64,000 bases of DNA. Source: Cavia porcellus. Lineage: Eukaryota; Chordata; Mammalia; Rodentia; Caviidae. A model generated the notes under the pieces. That model made no database searches. It had not been told where the DNA came from and saw only the letters and a list, made by a program, of their open reading frames with translations. The stretch is from contig NW_026947489.1 of the NCBI RefSeq assembly GCF_034190915.1, positions 59,954,001 through 60,018,000 of the forward strand. Direction: 5' to 3'. Positions 53,541-64,000 of this stretch are shown piece by piece. The number at the start of each line of letters is the position of its first letter. The stretch's first letter is position 1. The position numbers were made by a program, and so were the translations under genes.

Positions 53541-54835
53541 CAGGGCTGTCCAGGGAGCCGGTGCTGATGGCCTGGCACTACTCCTGGCCCGAAGTCCAGG
53601 CAGCTTCCTGGGGTTTATTTGGGCACCTTTCTCACCTTCACCTTCCAAACTGCGGCCCCTGGTGAGGGCTGCTGGCTTTCCAGCCTGGTTCCCTTCCAGA
53701 TGGAGCTGGAGGGAGGATTTGCTGGGAGGATTATGGGGCACAGTGGGAAGGAGTCAAATATTGCTATCTTTGTATTTTGGGATTTTATTTCTCCTGCACA
53801 CCCCGCAAACTGATCCCCTTCTCACCCTCCTCCCGGTATCATTTCTCTTTGAAATGTCATGAACTTGGCGCTTTCAGACCAAATCGCCCGGCTCAGGCCC
53901 GAGACAATGGAATTGTCAGAGGGCCAGCACAGTGCTTTTTCTGCATGTTCACGGAGCGTTAAGCCTTTATCCCACAAAACGGCTGTCTGACCAGGTCAGA
54001 CAAAAGCCAACTTCCATCTTCTGCTTCCAGGGCATCTGGGGCAAAGCCTGGTATACAGTAGTGCGGTGCCCAGTGGAGAGGGGATGCCGGTTGGGCAGGC
54101 CGGGTAGCCCAGGTCATCACCATACCCCTTGAGGTCCCTATCTCTGAGTGTTTGGGGCCTGGGCCTCACTTAACCCCACAGGCTTCCCGGGATTAAGCCC
54201 AGCTTCAGTCCGTGTCTTCTCTGACTAGCTCTAGACATCTGGGGATTTTTGGACTCAGTGCCCCCTCACTACCCACCCTGAGCACCCAGACTCTCTCCCA
54301 GCTCTCTGAACCCAGTGTGCAATAGTACAAGCATGCAAGCGCTTTTGCAAGCCTGGCTACAGTCCCCGGAGTACAGACGGGACCCAGCTTTGGGCCCTGG
54401 CTGCACATTGAATGTCCACGCATGCTACTCATCGGTCCAGGGAGGTCCTGGGTGGGACCTCGTCCCTCAGATGCCCCTTTCCACTCAGGATTTCAGAGAC
54501 TGGAGCTCTCTCTGGCTGCTGAATTGTTCTGCATCCTCCAGCCTAGGTAGCCATGAATGGACACAAGTGTTCCTGTCTGGTGTTAGACCTGATGAGTGGG
54601 TGTGGATGGGGATTCTGGGCAGCAGGTAAGGGCTCCAGGGACTGCCGTCTGGGAGAAGGGAGGCAGGGATGTTCTTTGTCCCCCATCCTGTGATTGCAGT
54701 CTGGATGGAAACCTGGGGCTGAGGCTCCCTTCCAAAGCAAGGTTCCTTGGCACAGACTCTGGGGCTGGTGGTGGGAGTGGCAGGACGTGGAGGGGTTGTT
54801 TCCATCTCTAGGATGGAATGACATCTTTGGAACAG
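53541..54835. other. Intergenic, nothing recognised
   Basis: No gene or nameable repeat. Open frames on both strands lack similarity and splice context. Confidence 0.4.
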
Positions 54836-54837
54836 CT

Positions 54838-55046
54838 CTTCTTCTTTCCCTCTCTCCCTTCCTCCTTCCTTCCTTCTTTGTTTCTCTATTTTTCTCTCCT
54901 CCTCCTCCTTCTTTCTTTTTCTCCTTTTTTCTTTCTACCTTCCCTCCCTCCCTCTTTTCTGTCTTCCCTCTTTCCTTTTTTCCTACTCTTTTTCTTCCTC
55001 TGTCCTCCTATCCCTCTCTCTCCCTTCCCTTCTTCCTGCTTTTTTC

Positions 55047-55103
<57 letters not shown>

Positions 55104-55105
55104 TT
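54838..55105 (+). repeat. Long pyrimidine tract with (TTTC)n
   Basis: About 265 bases of almost pure C and T, ending in an uninterrupted TTTC run at 55046-55101. The long purine/pyrimidine asymmetry with mirror symmetry in the TTTC part favours intramolecular triplex (H-DNA). Open frames rich in Ser, Phe and Leu across it are artefacts. Confidence 0.95.
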
Positions 55106-55764
55106 ACCTACTCCTGATCAAGCTCATTTTGTTCGCTGGGTGGGCATCGAGTCCCCTTCTACCCAAGGCCAATGCTATCTTGCGTGGGGAGAGAGGAATA
55201 AAGAAAATAACATAGGAGGCAACTTACATTTTTTAAATGACCCAAGGACCTTAAACTAAAGCAAAAATATTTCTCTAAGTGAAACAAAACCAAGGACACC
55301 TAGACTGCGTTGGAGAGGAAGTTGGGAGGCTGTTGGGGGCTCTCTGGGTGGCTGTTTATATTTTTAAAAAATTTATTATGGTAAAATCTACATTGCTTTA
55401 AATCCCTTCACACACGCTTGTCCCACCATCCCACCCCTTTCTGCAGCAGCTCTGGAGTCCTCTCTTGTGAGGGTCGGTAGCTGCGTTATCTTGGCTGCCT
55501 AGATGTCCTAAATCAATTCAGAAGGTCTCCCATTGGTGGTGTGTGAGGTGCGTGAGGACATGGCATTGTGTTTTATGGGCCCGCCTTTCTGCTGGGTGGT
55601 GCTTGGTGGCAGCAGTCACTGTATTTTTTGTCACACTTTATGAAGACACTTCAAGGCTGCTGCAGGAAGTGGCAGGAACGATGGGATGAGTGTGTTGGAA
55701 GTGAGAGGGATGTTTTGAGGGAATTACAGTGATAAATATTTTAAAAATTCAAACACTCACCATA
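55106..55764. other. Intergenic, nothing recognised
   Basis: AT-rich in parts (55200-55400). No gene, and no repeat I can name. Confidence 0.4.
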
Positions 55765-55765
55765 A

Positions 55766-55852
55766 TGGCCAGGGGTTTAGCTCAGTGACATAAGCACCTG
55801 CCTGGCAAGCACAAGACCATGAGTTTGGTCCCTGGTACCAAAACAAACAAAA
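55766..55852 (+). repeat. ID-like SINE with target duplication
   Basis: GGCCAGGGGTTTAGCTCAGTGACATAAGCACC, GCCTGGCAAGCACAAGACC, GAGTTTGGTCCCTGGTACC and an (AAAC)n tail. CACTCACCATA flanks it at 55754-55764 and 55855-55865. Confidence 0.93.
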
Positions 55853-55865
55853 ACCACTCACCATA

Positions 55866-57317
55866 TATTTTCATCATGCCTTATTTTATTCAGGCTCTGT
55901 CATTAAGAACTTGGGTGCTGGCTGGAAGCCTGGGTCAGCTTGCCCAGGTGGGCACAGAGCGGGCACAGTAGGGCCTCCAGCCTCTGGAGGACACAGCACT
56001 GGATTGGTCCAACGCTTCTGCAGTGCACACACAGGAGTGACAGGGTAGGCCACAGTGACAAGGACTCAAGTCCCCTGCCTCCTGGGTCCCTGTTCTCCCT
56101 GGTCTTCTACTCTCTGTAGTGTGGGTGCTGCCTGGCTGCTGGACTGGCCCCCTCCAATGCTGTGGTCCCTAGGGATGACCTGGCACCAGTGTTTCCTGTC
56201 TGTGCACAGCCTGGGGCTGCAAGAATGGTTAGCCCAGGTTGGAGGAGCACCTCTCACCTGCCTCAGGGTTGTGGGGATACGAGTGTGGGGAGGACCTGCC
56301 TCTCTTCCCAGGCTCCTTAGCTGAGAGCAGCAGCATCACAAGACCCCAGGGGCAGGCACATTTTCCTGTGCATAGTGGCACCCTGGGTTCCTGAGGATAC
56401 CAGCTTCTCCCCACGGCCTCCTGAAAGTGAGTGATCACAGGAACCCCAGGACTGCACACCTGAGCAGCAGCTCCACTGCCTGTTTGCTGCTCAGTGACAA
56501 TCAAGCATCCTGTTCCCTGATCAGGCAGTGGAGGAGCGGGCACTGTGCTGATCAGTGTCCAACCTCATGCCCACTTCTTGTATGTGTAAGATTCAGAGCC
56601 AGCGTGGCTGTCCTGCATCTGTTTTATCTACAGACAGGAAAGCCATGCTCCATCCTAAGCTCTCACCAGGGCTGAGGACCACACTGGTGCTGGGACATCA
56701 AGCCTGCTCCATGAACAAAACAGCCCCTGCTGGCTGCTGCTTCCTGGAGTTCCCAGAGTGATTCTATTGGCATCAGAGGTAGAACTCACTGGCATAGCTG
56801 GGGGTTACCACCCCAGAAACTACCCTGACTCAAGGAAACCAACTCCCCTCAAAGCCTAGGTGGTCCCAGACACCTAAGGACAAGGAGAAAGCCAGCTACA
56901 AGTCTCCCCACTACCACCACCACCACCACTTCCAAAGTCTCTATGAGTTTGTTTTTTTAAGTACTCAAAGCCATAAAAGCTAAGCTTCCTTTCTGGGAAC
57001 CAGGGTCCATTTCCACCCCTCCCCAGCCTCCTCCAAGCATAGGGTGGGGCAGTGCCCACTCCAGAGAGTCCAGTCCTTGGCCATGCCAAGAAGCTTTTCC
57101 TTGTGGAACCCCCTACCCAACCTGCCAGAGGCTCTGTTTCTTGCTTCTGAGGCCTCTGGCAGACAAGGCCTCTCGTGGGGCTGCATACAGTAGGTGTTTA
57201 AAGAAGGGAATGACTTATCCCTATTGTCCCTCCACAGCACAAAGGAACTCATGACTGATTGAAGCTCTTGCCAAGAAGCTGTGCTCCAAGGATGTACACA
57301 TCAATTCAAAACAGCCT
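55866..57317. other. Intergenic, nothing recognised
   Basis: Mixed composition with a short (CCA)n run near 56909. No gene recognised. Confidence 0.4.
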
Positions 57318-57430
57318 TTCAGCCTCAGGAGCGAGGGCAGGAGGATCATGTGCTGGAGGCTGACTTGGGCTTCATAGTGAGTTCCAGAACAGGCTGGAAG
57401 ACCCTGCCTCAAAACAATAAAAACAGGAAC
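57318..57430 (+). repeat. Degenerate B1-like SINE
   Basis: GGGCAGGAGGATCATGTGC, GACTTGGGCTTCATAGTGAGTTCCAGAACAGGC and GACCCTGCCTCAAAACAATAAAAAC follow the 3' two thirds of B1. The 5' end is lost. Confidence 0.65.
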
Positions 57431-59224
57431 AGAAATCTTGCTGCAATGTGGAAGGAGATGTGAACCCATTCCAGAGTTCCAGTTGGTACATGTTAGAGCC
57501 ATGTCCTGTGTGGTGGTGGTGCAGGGGAGCAAGTGGACACCTGGCTGGGTTACCGAGCTCACCTGAGTGGGCAGGTGACCTCACGCTCACTGACAGAGTT
57601 CAGCCCCACACCGTGTGCTTGCACCTCAGGTTGGGCACCTACCTAAGCAGGGAGCCTCGCCTCCCACCAGCCTTGCTAGGCTTTCTCCACCTTAGAAAAA
57701 GCAGATACTCTTTCCTGCCTTGTTGGACCCTCACACAGTGACCTGGCCTTGGTGGGACGCTACACCTGGTTTTATGCAGGCCTCACTATGGGCCAGACAT
57801 CTTCACAAAAGGCGTGGTGCTATGACCACGTACTCGGGACCTCCCACCATCGCACACCCTTTCCACCTGCTCCTTCCTTATCTCATTCTCAGGGAAGTGG
57901 TGTCTTGCTATCCCAGCAGGAAAGGGATGGCTAGAGCCCCAGGTGCATATCTGGATCTGCTCTGCTGTTGCTAGGGACCAGAGACTGTCACAGAGCCAAG
58001 ACAGGGTTTTGGTGCCTGGGAGAGGGGGTGTGGCCACTTCTGCCCTGTCCTAGCCCTGTGGGACCGTGTGTGGCAGGTCCCTGGGCAGCATGCACACAGT
58101 GGGAGCACCTATGCTGTCATCAGCAGCAGGTACCCTGCAGAGCTCAGGAGCTGGCCAGGCAGGGCTGCAGGTGGGCATCTTCCTGCTTACCTATCCTCTC
58201 TCTGGCAGGCTTTCATCAGGTAAGAGGACAGACCTGCTTGGGGCTCAAGCCAGGCTGAGGGATGGGGTCAAACACCAGCTCATTCCAAGGCTGTCTCGCT
58301 CCGAGAAGCTGGCCTGTGGTGTTTATTGCTGAGCCGGTACCTTCTGTCATGACCAGAGGAGCCAATTCAATTCCGATACATCTGTTTACCCTCACAACAA
58401 CCCCTCTACTCTATACCACAGTGCCTTCCTACAGCAGATGCTCTGAGATTATGAAAAGCCTTTTAGTCTGAGGTTCTTGTGGTCAAGTGGCCATAGGAGG
58501 AGAAAGTGTTAGTTTGTCTGAAAAATGAAATAAGATTTTACAAAGACAAAGATGGGCCAGCGTTGCTCAGGGGGAGCTCGAATCCAAGGGAAATTTGGAA
58601 TCTCATGAGGGTCTGCTCTGTGGCTCCAGGGGTAAAATCAGATACCCATCAACACAGTCAGTTTCCAGCAGATGAGACAAGGTCACTGGTGGTCCAGTGA
58701 GTTAGGGATGTGTGCTGTTCTCACCCTTCTGACTGCTCTCAACCATCCACAGGCCGTGCCGTGAGTCCTGCCAGAAAATGTTAGTGTCCAGGTAAGAAGA
58801 AAATCCAGCTGCAGGAAACAGTAAGGAAGGACTCCGATGGCCCCTCCCCAGGTCTTCCAGGTCCCTGTCAGTAGTAGCAGCGGCAGCTTCAATGTTTCCC
58901 CGACAGGGGATGGACTGCTGCACTGCTATGTCAAGCCAAGCACAGTCTGCAGCCCAGTTCCCAGCTCCTATTCCCAGCTGAGTCTCCCTCTAGCTGCATC
59001 TGTGGGAAGACCACCATGTGCCCTGTATCCCCAGGGGGACAGTAGCACCCTGGAGGATGCAGCTGACCAGGTAGACTGTGGGGTGAGTAGCAGAGGATGA
59101 GCCTGGGGCCCTGGCTCAAATGGGAGACACTTGACAACACAGGACACAACACTTCCCATTTTACGAGGGGAGCCCGGGAAGGAAGTCACATGGCTAGGTT
59201 ACCTACTAGAAAGGCACAGGGCAG
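57431..59224. other. Intergenic, nothing recognised
   Basis: No gene, RNA or nameable repeat; open frames in several phases have no protein signature. Confidence 0.4.
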
Positions 59225-59382
59225 AATCAGTTGCAGCTTCCTCAGCCATGCCTTCCCACCACGCTGTTTCTGGGTTGAAGCTAACCATGGACTGAACTCA
59301 CAGAATTATAGGCCAAATAAATATTTTCTTCAGGTCGTGGGTGTCAGTATTTAACCTAGGGGCAGAAGACTGACAAAGACAG
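59225..59382 (+). mobile_element. 3' end of a MaLR-type LTR
   Basis: CAGCCATGCCTTCCCACCACG, GAAGCTAACCATGGACTGAAC, GGCCAAATAAATATTTTCTTCAGG and GAAGACTGACAAAGACA follow the MaLR LTR end. The 5' part is not recognisable. Confidence 0.6.
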
Positions 59383-59394
59383 GTGCCAGGCCTG

Positions 59395-59735
59395 GGGCCT
59401 CCATTGCCACGGTCAATTCGGTCTCCTTCAAAGAACCTGCAGGGCCTACACGTAGGCTCCCCCATAACATATAGGAGGCCCCACATCATAGACAATGCCA
59501 GGCATATACACCCTCATTCAGAGAATGTGCCAGATACATAGAAAGCCACTTTCAAAGAACAGCCTCCTCCATAGAGCACACCATGCCCAAATACAGACTC
59601 CTTCCTAGGACACACCAGGCCCACATGCAGCCTCCAATACAGAGCACGCATGGCCTCCATCATACAACATGCCAAGCCAACATATGGCCTTCCTCGAAGA
59701 ACACACCAACCCTTCTGAGCCCTCCACCAATCAGC
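59395..59735. repeat. Degenerate minisatellite (~35-bp unit)
   Basis: Phrases of the type CCTCC(A/T)T(A/C)ATAGAGCACACCA-GGCCCACATACAG recur about nine times, for example at 59565, 59608 and 59632. Units vary from about 33 to 50 bp. It starts just beyond the LTR end at 59382. Confidence 0.65.
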
Positions 59736-62700
59736 ACAGTGCCCAGCTTGCAGGCTTGTGTCCAGGAGCAAGATGAGCATTATGATATTGAAGCTGGGGG
59801 ACTCAGAGTAGCAACCCTGCTGGCACCTGCTGGAAACCCCATCATCTCAGGGTGACCTCCTCTAGTCTGAGGTGATACGCACAACAATGAGTATTCTGGG
59901 GCCACCCCTTGCCCTGGGAGGCCCTGGAATCCTCCACTGGTGACCTCTGGGATGGAAGCCTGGCCAGTGGGTTGGTGTTCAAGCCATTTGGAGCTGGGCT
60001 TTGCTCCAAAGACAGCAAGTTACCTGTGATTGGCTTTGAAGTCACCAGACTGCAGGAGATGGTCACATCCCCAGAGAAGAGGGCTAGATAGGGAGGGCAA
60101 TGGGAGGACTCTGTGGGAAGAGAACCAGTACTGCCAGCAGCAGTCACCACCTGAGCCCAGGAACAACTACAGGCAGGAGTGAGAACCACCTATGGGTACG
60201 CTGCTCCCTGCCTTGGTTTCCCCAATGGCGACATCCAACCAGAAGTCGAAAGTCTAGAGAACTCCTTGCTTCCTCCCAAATGGTTCAGTCTCCCAGGGTG
60301 CAGAGCGGTGGAGAAGTGAGGCACAGAGGTGAGGGGAAGGTACTTGAGTAGAGGTCTTGCCTCTCCCCCAAGCTGAGGGAGACCCCAGGGAGGTTGGAGA
60401 TTTCCATGAGCACAGCTGTTCTGCTCACTGAGAGGGAAGAGATACACAGGGGCACAGTCCGACTGGGCCCTCTGTCCCCACAGCTTCTTATATCCTGCCT
60501 GGTCACTGCTTCACTGTCTCTATGGCCTCTGGTGCCCAGCAAACAGGCAGGATGCTCCAGCAGGATGCAGCACTAGGGCACTGGGACTGCATGACACTTT
60601 CCACCTGAACTGAAGAATCCAGCTAAGACACGTGCTCCCTCCTCCCCTGGAGGTATGGGTGCCCTGCTGAGCAGGGGCAGAGGGACAGGCAAGTGTGCCC
60701 TGCATGCTCCTGGAAGCAAGGGAGAGAGGCCATCAGACTCTAAGTTACGTTTGCAAAGAAAGTTGCTCTGGTGGTGTTTATATTGCCAGGGAGGACGGGC
60801 AGCCTTGCCAAAAGGATTCCTGGGCCTAGAGCTGAGGGAAGCATGTGACTGTCGGCAGGCACTGCTTCAATGGACAGGGACACAGGATGGACAGAAGGAC
60901 CTAGTGACATTAAAAGGCCACTCTCTGCGTGATGGGCCAAGGGAGTTTTCTGATTCCTGGTCACTATGAAAGACATTTAAATTCAAACAGACCGCACTTT
61001 CTTTCCTGAGAACAGTGTATCTTCATAAATTGTGTATGTTTGAGCAGGAAAATGATTAACCCGTAAAAACTCCCAGTCTGGTGTCTCTTGGGAAATATCC
61101 CCAAATGAAAAGCGTGGAGCATAGAGCTTGCGATTTCATTAAAATATGACTGTGACACCCTGCTCGGGAGCATGGTGAGCTGACCTCCTGCCAGCCGGGC
61201 TGTGAGTTCGCCATCCTCCACCCTCACCCACGCTCTAAGCCCTGCCTCCTCTGAATCCTGTCTCATTTCAATACACGCAGCCTGGGATGTAGATTAATAA
61301 AACACCCTCCACAGCCACGGTGCCCAGCGCAGATGAGAGTACAGAGCTAAAGCAGGCAGCAGCCAGGCCAGCACGGCCTGAAGTCAAACCCTGATGGTGC
61401 CTGAGCTCAGAGGTGGTGGCTGAGGATGGTGCCAGTCTGCAGAAACCCGGCACTTCCCGCTCTGTCTTGGTATTGGGGCTGGGAGGAAGGTGAAGGAGTT
61501 AAGAAACCCTGGGTTGTTGTTTTTAAAGCAGTTTTTAATACACAGACCCTAGAAGGTCCAGAATCCTCGTCTGCTGTAAATCTGTTCCCTCTGCCTGTGG
61601 CTGTCCTCAAGGTCCTGGCTCAGACACCCAGTGGCTGGTCCAGCTAAGTCAGAGGTGTCAGGGGCACAGAGCGGGAAGATGCCAGGAACTCCTGGGTGTG
61701 GGGACAAGATGCCCAGAGCCGTAGCATCTCCCCAACACAGCCTCCTGACACTCCGCCCAGCTCCGTGAGGCTCCCCTGTCTCAGGGCCCAGGGTTCAACA
61801 GTTTAGACCTACAGTCAGAGCAGGTGTGGAAGTCTGACCTCTTTGAAAACGGAAACTCTGAACAAGAAATTAGGGGGCCCTGTAATTCTATAAGGTTTTT
61901 AGAAATTTCCACCCTAAAGTTTAGAAAGAAGTGCACAAATGTTAAAGGAGGGACACTCTTCACCACCACTCTGGAGAAACAACGTAAAATATGCGCACTT
62001 GTTTTCCATGGGTGGGATGGAAAACAGAAAACCCTAGTTATGAGTAACTAAAGCAAGAGGAATTGGGCCTACCTTGGAGCCATTTAAATGCAATTGTAAA
62101 TTCACAGTGCTTTCAAGGGGCGCTCTTTCTGCACCCAGAGCCCCAGCAGCACAAGATTAGCTTTTCCTTCAATGTCAGATAAATAGCTTCCCTGGGCTCT
62201 CAGCTGCCACCTTGGAGGAAGAGGGACTGCTCCACCTTGTCACCAGCCCAGCAGGACTACTACCCTGTCAGGCACTGTCTGCGGGCAGAAAATACCATTT
62301 TGCACACATTAGGTTTGAAATGCCTTCTTAAGTTGCTTCAGCAAACTGGAAGTCTCAGAACTAGCTGCGCCCCAGGCCATCCACAGATCCCCTGGAAGGC
62401 ATTGCGGAGGACACACTTCCTGTGACCAAGCATGGGGGACCAGTTTCCTGCTTCTGCTCGGACACGGTGCCTCGTGCCCAAGGATGGATGCGGGCGGTGT
62501 GTGCCTGGCTAACTTCACCCTTCCGGCTAAAGCATCCAGCAGTACAGGAAATGTATCTGGACGCTGGCAACTCCTTCTTCTTAGACAGCCTAGGTTGAGG
62601 AGAGGCAGGGGCCAGGACCAGGAGGCTGAGGAGCTCGACAAAGACCAGCTCATCAGGTGAGCCTGGCCCCTGTATCATGGACTGCAGATGACAGCCCAGG

Positions 62701-64000
62701 GCTTCCTGTCCCCAAGGATGGGGCTGAGCCTATTTGCCAGAGGCTGCATAGACAAGCTCTGGGGACAGCCATCTCCGGCTTCAGATGTTCCTACCTCGTG
62801 TATTTGGCTCTGAGGAGTCAGACATTGAAAGACTTGGCATTCCCAACCCGAATGCCAGTACTGGGCATGACTTGCACAGGGCCAGACAAAGAGGACATCA
62901 ATTTATCTGCTCCGCTGGAAGACAACGCCGTTCTCTCTTCCTTTGGGAGAGCCCATGTGTCACTTTCCTGGGCCCCATTTCTCCGATGGCCATGCCTCTA
63001 AATTTACAATACTTCATTCCAGCCCAAAGCAGAAGATGGTTCTGCTGAAGGATGTTGGATCCTTGGCAGGCCAGGGAGCTGCTCAAGCAGGCAGGGAAGG
63101 GTCCTTTCAGGCCCGGGCACAGTGAGACTTGCACCCAGGTGCACTCTGGGCCCCATGTCCCAGCACGTGACAGTTTGGCTTCACGCAGAGCTGTGTGCTG
63201 TCCCCCTACAAAGGGCCAGCAGCCAATGACTCAAGGCCTTGTCAGAGGCAGAACCAAACACTAACCCTTCTACTGCCTCACTGAACCGCCCTACCACCAC
63301 CACCACAGAAGCAAAAGAGGTCAGAAGTGGTACTGACCAGGAGCAGGGAGCCTTCTCCCAGAGGGCAAGCAATTTTTGAGAGTCAAAGGTAGAGGATCCA
63401 GCCCAGCAAGGATGAATACAAGTGGGCTTTCATTTGCAGCATGGGGCTTGGTCTCTGCTTTCTGTAACTCCAGGGTGCCAGGCCACTTTGCTTTAACCAG
63501 GATCCATTTCTTTATATGTGACATAGAGATAATCAAAAAGGGATATTATATTCAGCAATGTAATACACCTAAAGAATTAGCCAGATGGTGACCCATTTCA
63601 GAAGTATCATATTGCTGTTTTCACATAATAAGGTTTAGCTTTCCCTACTCACAAGATCTTACTACAGGCACTCACAGGGTTACATGGCAGTGTGTGGTGG
63701 GACTCCTGTGGTCCTGTCTCAGAAAAACTGATCTACCACATCTATAGGGACAGGTAACAAGCCTGTGTGACAAATGTGGCCCTGCATGTGGTGCCTGAGG
63801 TGGGAAGGGTGGCATCATGGAGGAAGTGCCACCCACTCCTTTGGGCTGGCTTGTGTCCAGGCAAGCCAGGGAGGCCAGCAAGGCTCCTGATCAGGATTGG
63901 GAGATCGTTATTCTAGACAAGAATGCTCAGCAACCAGTGTGGGGTGGCAGGTGAGAAAGGACACTGAATGACTGTGACAAGCCAGGTGTTAGAGTCCAGG
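59736..64000. other. Intergenic, nothing certain recognised
   Basis: No gene recognised. 60960-61160 and 62040-62200 are repeat-free, locally AT-rich, and contain AATGATTAACC, TTCATTAAAATATG and AGCCATTTAAATGCAATTG-type sequence that could be conserved non-coding DNA, but nothing in the sequence alone settles this. Confidence 0.4.

Noticed and set aside
54694..55215. 173-codon Ser/Phe/Leu-rich open frame
   Set aside because: Product of the pyrimidine tract; it only looks like a membrane protein because C/T-rich codons encode these residues.

Overview
This is vertebrate nuclear DNA, almost certainly from a rodent. It has spliced genes, CpG islands, CA microsatellites, L1, and MaLR-type LTRs. 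It also carries two rodent-specific SINE types: ID-like elements derived from a tRNA, and B1 elements with the internal duplication typical of rodents. No bacterial, plasmid or phage gene organisation was seen. I cannot name the species; the ID-like consensus does not look like a mouse or rat copy.

One protein-coding gene is present and complete: INSIG1, on the + strand. Five coding exons lie at 5815-6157, 8019-8143, 9787-9953, 10200-10299 and 13615-13644. Together they encode a 254-residue, six-helix ER membrane protein that retains SCAP and restrains HMG-CoA reductase. Its CpG-island promoter (about 4965-6330) has a TATA-like box, an E-box, a GC box, an inverted CCAAT box and a near-match to a sterol regulatory element. 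The 3' UTR runs to a polyadenylation signal at 15535. Intron 2 has the donor, branch site and spacing of a minor (U12-type) spliceosome intron.

Layout: 1-4960 is upstream flank with an old L1 3' end and SINEs. 4965-15562 is INSIG1. 15563-19600 has no recognised gene. 19601-27726 is a nested block: a MaLR LTR element was split by a roughly 5.7-kb defective L1, which was itself hit by a 5S rRNA retropseudogene, an ID-like SINE and a B1, with a tandem-repeat segment at its downstream side. 27727-45900 is intergenic sequence with LTR fragments, microsatellites and one very strong CTCF motif at about 31768. 45900-53600 is a CpG-rich then AT-rich stretch poor in repeats, with homeodomain, POU and ONECUT-like motifs; it looks like a cluster of regulatory elements. 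53600-64000 is intergenic, with a long pyrimidine tract and a degenerate minisatellite.

In mammals INSIG1 is followed by a long gene-poor interval and then the developmental genes EN2, CNPY1, RBM33 and SHH. The regulatory-looking block downstream fits that setting, although neither EN2 nor any other second gene was found here. I found no evidence of an undescribed multi-gene system. The most unusual observations are the U12-type intron, the CTCF motif next to a Z-DNA-prone tract, a perfect 16-bp hairpin in intron 4, the nested retroelement block, and the CpG-rich block lacking a visible gene.
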